In this document: in pieces, positions 44,654-51,962 of the stretch | How positions within the stretch are numbered: position 1 is the stretch's first letter | Layout: every line of letters begins with the position of its first letter | DNA from: Amycolatopsis antarctica | Lineage (GTDB): Bacteria; Actinomycetota; Actinomycetes; Mycobacteriales; Pseudonocardiaceae | Assembly: GCF_002262875.1 (NCBI RefSeq) | Contig: NZ_NKYE01000003.1 | Coordinates: 124,001 to 188,000 of the forward strand | Length of the DNA: 64,000 nt | Direction of reading: 5' to 3' | Notes under the pieces: generated by a model | The model's database searches: none | Seen by the model: only the letters and a program-made list of their open reading frames with translations | Told to the model about the DNA's origin: nothing | Translations under genes and position numbers: made by a program

Positions 44654-44905
44654 ATGAGCATGACGCCTGAGCAGAAGACCGCGCAGTCCCGGGCCGCCGC
44701 CCACCACTCATGGGCGCGCACTTCGGACAGGACCCGCCGGACAGCGGCGGCACGGACGGCGGCCGACGAGCGGTTTGAGCGGCAGGTGGACCCGCATGGG
44801 CTGATGTCGCCACAGGACCGGGCGAAAGCTGCGGCGTCGGCGCGTCGCGCGTTCTACTGCGACATCGCCCGCAAGTCGGTTGCCGCACGCCGACGCCGGA
44901 CGTGA
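44654..44905 (+). CDS. Small basic actinophage-type protein
   Basis: An 83-residue protein rich in Arg and Ala, beginning MTPEQKTAQSRAAAHHSWA and containing FERQVDPHGLMSPQDRAKAA, a pattern common in hypothetical proteins of actinobacterial prophages and integrative elements. No known function. ATGs at 44654 and 44660 are both possible. It follows the integrase by 38 bases and ends three bases before a terminator. Confidence 0.65.
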   Translation: MSMTPEQKTAQSRAAAHHSWARTSDRTRRTAAARTAADERFERQVDPHGLMSPQDRAKAAASARRAFYCDIARKSVAARRRRT

Positions 44906-44907
44906 GA

Positions 44908-44941
44908 GAGGCCCCACCGCCGGGGTGTGCGGTGGGGCCTC
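44908..44941. terminator. Terminator between integrase unit and leftward early operon
   Basis: Perfect 13-base arms GAGGCCCCACCGC and complement with an eight-base loop at the convergence of the integrase unit and the small-gene operon. Confidence 0.7.
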
Positions 44942-44957
44942 GGTGAATGCTGTCGGG

Positions 44958-45158
44958 TCAGACCGGCGGGACGATCCCGGGCAGCCAACCGGGGTGCGAG
45001 CTGCGGGACTTCTTGCAGGTGCGGCACGGCTTCGTCGACAGCGCCGTCATGCCGCTCACGGTCGCCGTCGGGACGGTGCGGTGTCCGTCGCCGTGGCATT
45101 CCGGGCACACGGTGCGGAAGCTGCGCGGGGGGTCCTGTGGCTTCTCGTCGTCCGGCAT
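44958..45158 (-). CDS. Small CxxC (zinc-ribbon-like) prophage protein
   Basis: A 66-residue protein with one CPEC pair (RTVCPECHGDGHRTV) and one CRTC pair (PCRTCKKSRSSHPG), the arrangement of a DnaJ-like or ribbon zinc site. Last gene of a leftward operon of small proteins. A GTG nine bases upstream could be the start. Confidence 0.6.
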   Translation of the reverse strand: MPDDEKPQDPPRSFRTVCPECHGDGHRTVPTATVSGMTALSTKPCRTCKKSRSSHPGWLPGIVPPV

Positions 45159-45168
45159 GGCCGCCACC

Positions 45169-45345
45169 CTACGCCGGTCCGCTCACGATCTGACCGGATG
45201 CGTCGCACTGCCCGCAGTCCTCCTTGACCTGTTCGGTGACGTATTCCTTGCCGCGCTTCACCTGCCGGGACACCATGTTGTAGGTCTTCCCGTTGCACGT
45301 CGGGCAGGTGAAAACCTGCCGATTGTCGGGGGTCTTCGCCATCAT
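45169..45345 (-). CDS. Small CxxC (zinc-ribbon-like) prophage protein
   Basis: A 58-residue protein from an ATG pair at 45345. It contains FTCPTCNGKTYNMVSRQV and DCGQCDASG, two CxxC pairs separated by about 30 residues with the Gly-rich turns of DnaJ-type zinc domains. Ends ten bases before the next small zinc-ribbon gene. Too short for routine gene calling, but the cysteine spacing supports it. Confidence 0.6.
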   Translation of the reverse strand: MMAKTPDNRQVFTCPTCNGKTYNMVSRQVKRGKEYVTEQVKEDCGQCDASGQIVSGPA

Positions 45346-45378
45346 GATGCGTCATCCTTTCGTGTGGTGGTGCTTCGG

Positions 45379-45540
45379 TCACAGCTTCCGCAGTCCGTCG
45401 AGGACGCGTTGTAGCAGTGCGTCGTCGACGGGGGTGCGTTGGTAGAAGGCGGCCGTGGCGTCGTGGCGGGCCTGCCAGGTGTGTTCGGCGCGGTCGTGGT
45501 CGCGTTGGGATGGCCAGTGCAGTTGGCGGGGCAGACGCAC
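45379..45540 (-). CDS. Small hypothetical prophage protein
   Basis: A 53-residue frame from a GTG at 45540 (RLPRQLHWPSQRDHDRAEHT, ending in VDDALLQRVLDGLRKL), helical and charged. It starts two bases after the stop of the preceding CxxC gene. The same frame is open back to an ATG at 45747 that overlaps the next gene's stop (ATGA), so a 122-residue product is an alternative; I prefer the short form because the CxxC frame inside the extension looks real. Confidence 0.45.
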   Translation of the reverse strand: MRLPRQLHWPSQRDHDRAEHTWQARHDATAAFYQRTPVDDALLQRVLDGLRKL

Positions 45541-45542
45541 GG

Positions 45543-45683
45543 TCAGATCGGTTCGAGGCCGGTGCCGTGGCAGTGGGGGCATGTGCGGGTGGTGTGGATC
45601 GTGCGCCCGTGGACGCGGTAGTGGACGTGCTGGATCTTCGCGCCGTGGCACACCTGGCACGGTGGGGTGTCGTCGTCGATCAT
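45543..45683 (-). CDS. DnaJ-type CxxCHG zinc-finger mini-protein
   Basis: A 46-residue protein whose sequence is almost entirely a two-pair zinc site: PCQVCHGAKIQHVHYRVHG, then TCPHCHGTGLEP. The CxxCxG and CxxCxGxG elements match the DnaJ central zinc domain. Starts at the ATG at 45683. Confidence 0.6.
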   Translation of the reverse strand: MIDDDTPPCQVCHGAKIQHVHYRVHGRTIHTTRTCPHCHGTGLEPI

Positions 45684-45743
45684 GTGGTCCTTGTGGTGGC
45701 CCGGCCGGTGCACCGTCTCGGGGCCAGTGCACCGGCCGGGGGC

Positions 45744-45947
45744 TCATCGGGTCGCCTGCTCGGCGATCGTGTGCAGCTCGTCGCGAGCCGCGGTCAGCTC
45801 GTCGGCGATCTCGCCGACCACCTTCCGGTACTCGGCGGGGGTCACGGCGCCGCGGATCATCGGCGTGTAGTGCTGCGAGCGGGTGTAGATGTTCCACACG
45901 ACCTGCAGGGCGGGGTCGACGGGGATCGGGCCGGGGCGTCCGGTCAT
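45744..45947 (-). CDS. Small helical prophage protein
   Basis: A 67-residue protein (MTGRPGPIPVDPALQVVWNI, then RKVVGEIADELTAARDELHTIAEQ), mostly helical and probably coiled at its C-terminus. No family recognised. Its ATG overlaps the upstream stop (ATGA). Confidence 0.6.
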   Translation of the reverse strand: MTGRPGPIPVDPALQVVWNIYTRSQHYTPMIRGAVTPAEYRKVVGEIADELTAARDELHTIAEQATR

Positions 45948-46159
45948 GGGTGGTCTCCGAGTGCGAGGGCGCAGGTGGGGCACATGCGGCTGCTGGTGGT
46001 GGTCGCGATGACGTGTGGTCGCCGGTGGGCTTCGATGTGCCCGATGGGGTGGAGGTAGAAGCAGGTGTGGTCGCGGACGTCGCTCGCCGGGTAGGCGTGG
46101 AGGAGGCCGTCGTCGGTGCACTCGCGGTACAGCACGTCCAGTGCCGGGGCGGCGGTCAC
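45944..46159 (-). CDS. Small Cys/His-containing prophage protein
   Basis: A 71-residue protein from a GTG at 46159 that overlaps the upstream stop (GTGA). His and Cys residues are clustered (CTDDGLLHAYPASDVRDHTC, then HPIGHIEAHRRPH and MCPTCALALG), so it is likely metal-binding. The end overlaps the next ATG. Function unknown. Confidence 0.55.
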   Translation of the reverse strand: MTAAPALDVLYRECTDDGLLHAYPASDVRDHTCFYLHPIGHIEAHRRPHVIATTTSSRMCPTCALALGDHP

Positions 46160-46338
46160 CGTCGTGCCCGGGTCAGTGCGTTCGCCGCCTGAAACGCGGG
46201 CAGCATCTTCTCGATCTGCTCGGCTTCGGCCTGTTCGTCGGCTCCCGGCTGTCGAGTGCGGGCGCGGACGGCGCGGTGCGCCAGCGGCAGCAGCGCGAGG
46301 AGGACGAGGATCGGCAGTAGCCACGTTGCGATTCCCAT
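46156..46338 (-). CDS. Small single-span membrane protein of prophage
   Basis: A 60-residue protein with one N-terminal membrane segment (TWLLPILVLLALLPLAHRAV) and a charged cytoplasmic tail. A clear AGAGGAG site precedes the ATG. First gene of the leftward small-protein operon, facing the XRE regulator gene. Confidence 0.65.
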   Translation of the reverse strand: MGIATWLLPILVLLALLPLAHRAVRARTRQPGADEQAEAEQIEKMLPAFQAANALTRARR

Positions 46339-46347
46339 GCGCTGCTC

Positions 46348-46461
46348 CTCTGGTACACGCTCAGTCTTGGTGCGTAACATGCTGCACCATGCGTAACAGC
46401 GATGCAAGCCGGGGGCAGGGACCAGGGTGGCCGCGCGAGCCACGCGATAGACTCTGGTACA
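46348..46461. promoter_or_regulatory. Divergent control region with paired repeats
   Basis: Two direct-repeat families lie between the divergent operons: CTCTGGTACA at 46348-46357 and 46452-46461, one at each gene's start, and TGCGTAACA at 46371-46379 and 46390-46398. A TAGACT -10 element at 46448-46453 stands seven bases before the XRE ATG, so that mRNA is predicted leaderless and its start lies within the second repeat. The XRE protein is the obvious candidate binder. Confidence 0.5.
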
Positions 46462-47342
46462 TGACACGCACCACGGAGGAGGGCGGCCCGGCCGCCACCT
46501 CACGGGACCGGACACTCGCGGGCGTACTCCGCGACACCTGGGAGCGTCGGAAGCGTGAGACCGGCATGAGCCTGCGAGCCCTCGGCGATCAGGTCGGCGT
46601 CAGCCACGCCAGCCTGTCCCGCTGGTTCAAGGGGCAGGTCGTGCCGTCCTACGAGGGTGTCGTGTCCGTCGTCGCCGCGCTCGGCGTGGTCGGCGAGGAG
46701 AAAGAGATGATCCTGACGCTCGCCCGGAACCCCGGACCGAACCTCGTCACCACCGGCCCGCCCGGTGTGTCACAGCAGCTTGCCGGCGTCATGGAGCTGG
46801 AACGCACCGCGTCGTCGATGACAGTGTGGTCGCCCCTGCAGGTGCCCGGCCTGCTGCAGTCCCGGGCGTACGCGCAGGCGGTGATCGGCGCGGGCGGGAA
46901 GCTGACGCAGGCCGAGGTGGACTACCGGCTGACGTTGCGGCTCGGCAGGCAGCACGCGATCGTGCGGGACGATCCGATCAAGCTGTCCGCGGTGCTCGGT
47001 GTGCCCGCGATCCAGGCCCGGGTGGGTGGCGCCGAGGTGATGGCGGACCAGTTGCGATACCTGCTGAGGGTGGCCGATTTCCCGGCGGTCACCCTGCAGG
47101 TCGCGCCGGTCGATGGTGACTGGCACGGTGGCCTTCACGGCTCGTTCCTGCTGTACGAGTTCGAGGGGCAGCAGTCCCACGTGCACATGGAGAACCACCG
47201 GACCGGCCAGTTCGTGGACAGCTCGGATGACGTTGAGGGGTACGCAGAGCTTGCCGATGAGCTGCGCCAGCTTGCGTACTCGGATGCCGACACCAAGGCT
47301 CTGATCAGGGACCAGATCAACAAATTGGAGACGACAGCATGA
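46461..47342 (+). CDS. XRE-family regulator with DUF5753 domain
   Basis: A 293-residue DNA-binding protein. The helix-turn-helix is at about residues 25-80 (RETGMSLRALGDQVGVSHASLSRWFKG); the rest is the DUF5753 ligand or partner domain (LERTASSMTVWSPLQVPGLLQSRAYAQAV, HVHMENHRTGQF). In streptomycetes such proteins pair with DUF397 proteins to control development and antibiotic genes (WhiJ/BldB-like systems). Its stop overlaps the DUF397 start (ATGA). In this prophage it may be the lysogeny regulator, which is inference from position. Confidence 0.87.
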   Translation: MTRTTEEGGPAATSRDRTLAGVLRDTWERRKRETGMSLRALGDQVGVSHASLSRWFKGQVVPSYEGVVSVVAALGVVGEEKEMILTLARNPGPNLVTTGPPGVSQQLAGVMELERTASSMTVWSPLQVPGLLQSRAYAQAVIGAGGKLTQAEVDYRLTLRLGRQHAIVRDDPIKLSAVLGVPAIQARVGGAEVMADQLRYLLRVADFPAVTLQVAPVDGDWHGGLHGSFLLYEFEGQQSHVHMENHRTGQFVDSSDDVEGYAELADELRQLAYSDADTKALIRDQINKLETTA

Positions 47343-47515
47343 CCGACCGACACACTGACCAGTGGCGGACCAGTAGCTACAGCGGCCAGAACGGCGAATG
47401 CGTCGAGGTGAAGTTCGCCGACCGCGTGGGCATCCGCGACACCAAGAACCGCGACGCTGGCACGCTCGACGTTGCTTCGCTGGCGTGGCGTGCGTTCCTC
47501 GCTGAGGTGCGCTGA
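47339..47515 (+). CDS. DUF397 protein
   Basis: A 58-residue DUF397 protein: WRTSSYSGQNGECVEVKFAD, then VGIRDTKNRDAGTL and a final WRAFLAEVR, all family hallmarks. Translationally coupled to the XRE-DUF5753 gene. Such pairs behave like regulator plus antagonist, and have been likened to toxin-antitoxin modules. Followed by a textbook intrinsic terminator. Confidence 0.85.
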   Translation: MTDRHTDQWRTSSYSGQNGECVEVKFADRVGIRDTKNRDAGTLDVASLAWRAFLAEVR

Positions 47516-47530
47516 CCGTCCACACGCGAC

Positions 47531-47561
47531 AGACCCCCGACCGGTAATCGTTCGGGGGTCT
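47531..47561. terminator. Intrinsic terminator with U-tract
   Basis: AGACCCCCGA and its complement (47531-47540, 47552-47561) enclose an 11-base loop, followed by TGTTGTGT. Strongest classical terminator in the window; it separates the regulator pair from the late genes and probably works in both directions. Confidence 0.75.
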
Positions 47562-47568
47562 TGTTGTG

Positions 47569-47853
47569 TCAGGGGGTGACGTACACGTCCGCGTAGGGCA
47601 CGAAGTCGGCGACCGGTTCGAGCTTGATGAAGATCGGCGCCATGTAGCAGACGAGATCGCCGACCTGGAACCGTCCGGCCCACGAGGGGTCTTCCGAGGT
47701 GGTGACGAACCACTGCGCGCCGACCTTCGCAGCTTCGATGGTGGCGCCCCCGTCCGGCACGACGGCCCGGTACAGGGCCTCGAAGTCGGCCACCTTGGTG
47801 ACGGTGGTGATCTCGTGGGCCTCGAAGGACTCCGGCTTCCTGACGACACGCAT
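47569..47853 (-). CDS. Hypothetical prophage protein at end of late operon
   Basis: A 94-residue protein (AHEITTVTKVADFEALYRAV, GAQWFVTTSEDPSWAGRFQV) with mixed strand and helix character and no recognised family. It is the last gene of the leftward late operon, after the fibre-like protein, a place often used by host-interaction or moron genes. Confidence 0.6.
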   Translation of the reverse strand: MRVVRKPESFEAHEITTVTKVADFEALYRAVVPDGGATIEAAKVGAQWFVTTSEDPSWAGRFQVGDLVCYMAPIFIKLEPVADFVPYADVYVTP

Positions 47854-47877
47854 GGTCTCCCCCTGCTGGTTGGTGGG

Positions 47878-48666
47878 TTAGCTGCCGAGGTAGGTGGCGG
47901 TGAAGGCGACTCGGGAGTCGGCGGCGACCGTGACCGGTGTCGCGGAGGGCACCATCTCCACGGACCAGACGGCCGCCCCGGACTGGATGTCCGGGTCCCA
48001 GCCGATAGCCGTGCCGCCACCGAAGCCGCTGGACACGAGCTGCCCGATGTTCTGGCCGAATGTTGCCCCGTCGGACTGGCGTTTGAAGCGGAGCGCGAGC
48101 GCTGTCCCGGCCGCCGGGGCCGAGTCACCGGAGGTGGGTTCGCCGAATGCGACAGTCGCCTTGAGCGCCCACTTCCCGAACTTCGTGAACGTGAACAGCC
48201 CTCCGGAGTACGACACGCCAACGCCTGTTTCGGGATTGGAGTTGAAGATCAGGTTTGCGCCACCGGTGAACCGCTGCCGGGTGCCGGAAGCGACCCAGCC
48301 GCCTTTCCACCCGTTGGTGCGGGACGTTTCCATCGCGGCGATGCGCCCGGCGTGGTCGGTGTCGGTGGTTTCGCCGGAGGTCATGCGGGTGCGCAGTGAT
48401 GCGAGCTGTGAGGCGGCGCTGCCGGTGGTGGTGTTGGTTCCGGTGCCCACACCCGTGCCGAGGCGGTCGGCGAGTCGTGCGTTGCCTTGGCCGCCGTTGG
48501 TGCCGGTGTTGGTGGTGAGCGCTTCGAGGGCGTCCGCACGGACGTTGAGCGCCACACCTGTCGGTCCGACTCGGTTGTTCAAGTCGTTGATCGCGGCGAC
48601 CTGCGCGGACCACTTCGGGTTGTCGATGATGGTGCCGTCGGCGTAGGTGGGGACAGGGAAAGTCAT
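47878..48666 (-). CDS. Tail fibre-like / distal tail surface protein
   Basis: A 262-residue protein. The N-terminus (FPVPTYADGTIIDNPKWSAQVAAINDL) resembles virion attachment segments; residues 40-125 are Thr/Gly-rich and probably fibrous, and the last ~130 residues form a beta-rich, globular domain (GGANLIFNSNPETGVGVSYSG, then FTFTKFGKWALKATVAF) resembling C1q/complement-like heads of phage fibres. Placed after the tail-tip genes, it is the likely receptor-binding protein. Confidence 0.65.
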   Translation of the reverse strand: MTFPVPTYADGTIIDNPKWSAQVAAINDLNNRVGPTGVALNVRADALEALTTNTGTNGGQGNARLADRLGTGVGTGTNTTTGSAASQLASLRTRMTSGETTDTDHAGRIAAMETSRTNGWKGGWVASGTRQRFTGGANLIFNSNPETGVGVSYSGGLFTFTKFGKWALKATVAFGEPTSGDSAPAAGTALALRFKRQSDGATFGQNIGQLVSSGFGGGTAIGWDPDIQSGAAVWSVEMVPSATPVTVAADSRVAFTATYLGS

Positions 48667-48669
48667 CGG

Positions 48670-51204
48670 TCAGCTCCCGAGGATCGTGGTCGTACCGAGG
48701 ACGGACAGGTCGGGGTCGCCGAGGATCCACTGGCCGGGGGTGCGCAGCACTCGCATGGCGAGGCGGTCGATGGAGCCACCGGACGGCGAATCGAGCCGGG
48801 TGATGCCGATGATCTGCGCGAAGATCGCACCCGTGATCCCCTCCTGACTCGTCAGCTTCACCACATCCCGCAACTGCATTCTGGGGTCCGCGTGTATCTC
48901 GATGCCGTCGATCAGCGGTGACGGGACGATGGTGTCGTTCAGGACTGAGGTGCCGATCGCGACCGCAGTGTCGCGGGTCTGCCGCCACGGGTGCTCATCC
49001 AAGATCAGTTCCTGCACACCGTAGGTGGCGATGTCCGACGTCCGGGACACGGTGGTCTTGAGCGGGTTCACTTTGGTGTAGCGGGAACCGGGCACGAAGA
49101 TCGCGCCCTGTTTGCCGCCCGCGAATGACGGCCGGACACTGCGCCACGGGTCGGGTGCGTTGTAGACGAGCTGGTACAGCTTGAGGGTGCGCTGATTCTC
49201 GCCGGGCCACACGTCGGTGTCCGAAACCCCGTCGGGAGTGATCACGGACCAGTTCTCCCCGTACACGTTGCCGGCGCATCCGGCGTACACGTCATCGACG
49301 GCTGCACCATCCGGGTCGGTGTTGTGGGGCAGGCGGCCGCCGCGGACGGAGATCACGTCTTGGATGGCGACGTCGCGGATGGTGGTGTAATTCTCCTTGG
49401 CGTGGAAAAGACTCGGGTTGTCGCATTCCCAGACGATGGCTTCCTCGGCGCGCCGCTCGGTGTACGGGATGGTGATGCGGTTCCGCTTCCCATCGAACGT
49501 CGGGTTCACCAGGTAGCCGAGGAGCCGGTCGTCGTCGATCGTCGGCGCGGACGCCTGCGCGATTTTCCAGTCGTTGCGCATGTTGTAGTGCGGTACATAA
49601 TGGACAGTGCCGTACTCGTCGGTGTGCACGACGGCGAAGTCCGCGCCCGCGAGCTTACCCAGTAGCTCCCACGGTTCGACCTCGCTGGAATCCGGCAGAA
49701 ACGTCAGCTCCGCGAGCGACGAACCGTGCACGACCGCCAAGGGGCGTCCGTCGGCGGTCTTCGGTGGGTGCTTCGCATCCGGGTTGTACGCGCCCACTGT
49801 CGCGGTGTTCCCGGCATAGATCTGCATGTGCTGCACCGGGAAGTTCGCTGTCGCCGCCGTCGGATTCCGCTTCAAATTGGTCACTGGCTCAAAACCCGCA
49901 GTAGTCCAACCAGTCGACGGGGATGGTGTCCATTCAGGCAGCGACACGAGCACATCGTCGATACGCAGCTCGCACGTGATCGCCGACCCGGTGAGCCGGA
50001 TACGGCAGTCGTAGAAGTGCCAGCCCTTCGACGGGGCTGTGCCGCGCCACCACGACCACGTGCTGCCCTTGATCCGCAGCCACACATACCCGGCGTCGTA
50101 GACGACCATGCTGATGCCTGCGGGCTGGTAGTTGACGCCGACCGCTGCCGATTCGTTCCCGTCGTTGCGTTCGAGGCCGAGGTGGAGCTTCGCGAATCGG
50201 ACCTGTCCGCCGGCGGGGTCGGTCTTGGCCCACGTGGACATGCCGACGGTGACGTCGCCGGTGCCGCCGTTGTTGGGGACGTAGAGGGTGCGGGCGGCGC
50301 GGCCGACGGTGTAGTTGGCCCAGTCGCGGGTGCCCCAATCGAGGTAGGGGTCGACGGCTTTCGGTGCGAGCCCGTACAAGCCTGCTTCCCACGGGGCGTT
50401 GTTGCGCCACGAGACGCCGTGACTCCAGATGCGGCCGACGTCCTTGTCGGAGATGTCGCCGACGGAGGGGATCATGGATCCGTTGCAGGACACGTAGTAG
50501 AGGGCGTCGTCGCGGGCTACCGGACCGGTGGGCGCCCCTGCTCGGCGTAGGGTTTCTTCGACGGCCCAGGTGAGGGAGATGGGCCGCGAGTACGAGCGTC
50601 CCATGCTCTCGGGGTTGGTCTTGTCCCAGTAGTCGAACGCCGCGTCAGTGGCATAGGCACCCCACAGTGGCAGGGTGACCTTCTTGTTGGTGAGGTGGAG
50701 GACATCTGAGGCCACAATGGACACTGACCGCTCAGCAGCGTTGATCTCGAACGACCGCAGCCAGCCGGTGAACTGGCGGGTGACGACCTCACCGAGAGCG
50801 GTGGAGGTGACACGGCTGTACCGCACGGCCACCCCGGTCACCGTGTAGCCGTACAGCGGGGACGTCGCCAGGTACGGGGAGAACAGTTGGTCGGCGGCGA
50901 TTCCGTCCGCGGCGAGGCGCGCGTTCCATGCGGTGTCCGCGTCGTCGTCGCCGTACCGTGCGCCGCCGAGCGTTGCGCGCAGTTCGGCGGAGGAAAACCC
51001 TTGGAGGGTGCGTGTTACGTCGTCGGGGAGGTCGCCCTTGATGGTGGCGGCCTCGTCGGTGACGTCCGTGACGAGCCACGACAGATCGGAGTACTTGTGG
51101 TTGTACAGACCATTCCGTGCCCAGTCGAACTCCAGCAGCGGCTCGATCTGAATGTCGGTGCTCGCCAACGCCGCCGCGAGTGTCGTGTCCTCGGCGCTCT
51201 GCAT
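48670..51204 (-). CDS. Minor tail protein (tail tip/baseplate)
   Basis: An 844-residue protein directly downstream of the Dit-like gene, the position of the central tail-tip or tail-associated protein of siphoviruses. The middle region (about 300-460) reads like a lectin-type beta-sandwich, and the C-terminal part has a large DUF-type tail-tip domain (DDDRLLGYLVNPTFDGKRNRI). Its ATG overlaps the previous stop by one base (TGATG). No enzymatic motif found. Confidence 0.75.
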   Translation of the reverse strand: MQSAEDTTLAAALASTDIQIEPLLEFDWARNGLYNHKYSDLSWLVTDVTDEAATIKGDLPDDVTRTLQGFSSAELRATLGGARYGDDDADTAWNARLAADGIAADQLFSPYLATSPLYGYTVTGVAVRYSRVTSTALGEVVTRQFTGWLRSFEINAAERSVSIVASDVLHLTNKKVTLPLWGAYATDAAFDYWDKTNPESMGRSYSRPISLTWAVEETLRRAGAPTGPVARDDALYYVSCNGSMIPSVGDISDKDVGRIWSHGVSWRNNAPWEAGLYGLAPKAVDPYLDWGTRDWANYTVGRAARTLYVPNNGGTGDVTVGMSTWAKTDPAGGQVRFAKLHLGLERNDGNESAAVGVNYQPAGISMVVYDAGYVWLRIKGSTWSWWRGTAPSKGWHFYDCRIRLTGSAITCELRIDDVLVSLPEWTPSPSTGWTTAGFEPVTNLKRNPTAATANFPVQHMQIYAGNTATVGAYNPDAKHPPKTADGRPLAVVHGSSLAELTFLPDSSEVEPWELLGKLAGADFAVVHTDEYGTVHYVPHYNMRNDWKIAQASAPTIDDDRLLGYLVNPTFDGKRNRITIPYTERRAEEAIVWECDNPSLFHAKENYTTIRDVAIQDVISVRGGRLPHNTDPDGAAVDDVYAGCAGNVYGENWSVITPDGVSDTDVWPGENQRTLKLYQLVYNAPDPWRSVRPSFAGGKQGAIFVPGSRYTKVNPLKTTVSRTSDIATYGVQELILDEHPWRQTRDTAVAIGTSVLNDTIVPSPLIDGIEIHADPRMQLRDVVKLTSQEGITGAIFAQIIGITRLDSPSGGSIDRLAMRVLRTPGQWILGDPDLSVLGTTTILGS

Positions 51205-51962
51205 CAGAACTGCTCCAGGAGTTCGAGCGCCACCGTGCGGCGCGGCAAGGCATCGACGATCTCGTCCGGGTTGCCGATAGCGAACGCGGCACAGTGCTCA
51301 CCGACCGGGAAGTCCTCCGGCGCTACGGACCCGTACAGCAGACACGACAGCGGCATGGGCACGGTGCCGGAGCCGGTTGCCGACAGGTACGGCTGGACCC
51401 ACTGCGCACCCGACGGGGACGTCGCGGTGTGCACGCTGCCCGCAGTGTCGGCACCGCTGATTTGGACGCCGGCGGCGTCGTAGAAACGGAGCCCGGTGCG
51501 CCCGGTGCCGGCGTACTGCCGGAACGACACGACGAGACCTGTGCTGGTGGGCCAGCGCCCCCAGATCGGATGCACCCAGCGGAGTTGCGCGGTGCCCGTG
51601 CGGGTCCAGAATGCCTGTCCACCGGCAGTGGTTACCGTTCCGGCGGTCGGATCCCACTGCGCCAGCCGCCCGCGGCCGACGCTCTGCTGTGGGGCCAGGA
51701 AGTTACGGGTGGAGGGGTCGATCATGGCGATGGGGCCGGGGCCGTAGAGCTTGCGGATGAGGATGAGGAGCCAGTCGGCGTCTGCGTGGTCGATCCAGGG
51801 GAGGGTGCCGGACCAGCGGCGTGGGACCTTGGAGCGGGAGGTGACGCGGATGGCCCCGGACAGGACGTTGTGCTGTGCCTGCGACACCAGCGGCGTTTTC
51901 CTGAGGCCGCGGGAGAAGTTCCGCATCTCGCGAAGCTCTGTTCCGGGGAACCCGATCCACAT
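51204..51962 (-). CDS. Distal tail (Dit-like) protein
   Basis: A 252-residue protein following the tape measure, the canonical Dit position. The first 85 residues resemble the Dit N-terminal ring domain (WIGFPGTELREMRNFSRGLRK); the C-terminal half is a carbohydrate-binding-like beta domain (LRWVHPIWGRWPTSTGLVVSFRQYAG). Start and stop overlap both neighbours as TGATG. Confidence 0.7.
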   Translation of the reverse strand: MWIGFPGTELREMRNFSRGLRKTPLVSQAQHNVLSGAIRVTSRSKVPRRWSGTLPWIDHADADWLLILIRKLYGPGPIAMIDPSTRNFLAPQQSVGRGRLAQWDPTAGTVTTAGGQAFWTRTGTAQLRWVHPIWGRWPTSTGLVVSFRQYAGTGRTGLRFYDAAGVQISGADTAGSVHTATSPSGAQWVQPYLSATGSGTVPMPLSCLLYGSVAPEDFPVGEHCAAFAIGNPDEIVDALPRRTVALELLEQF

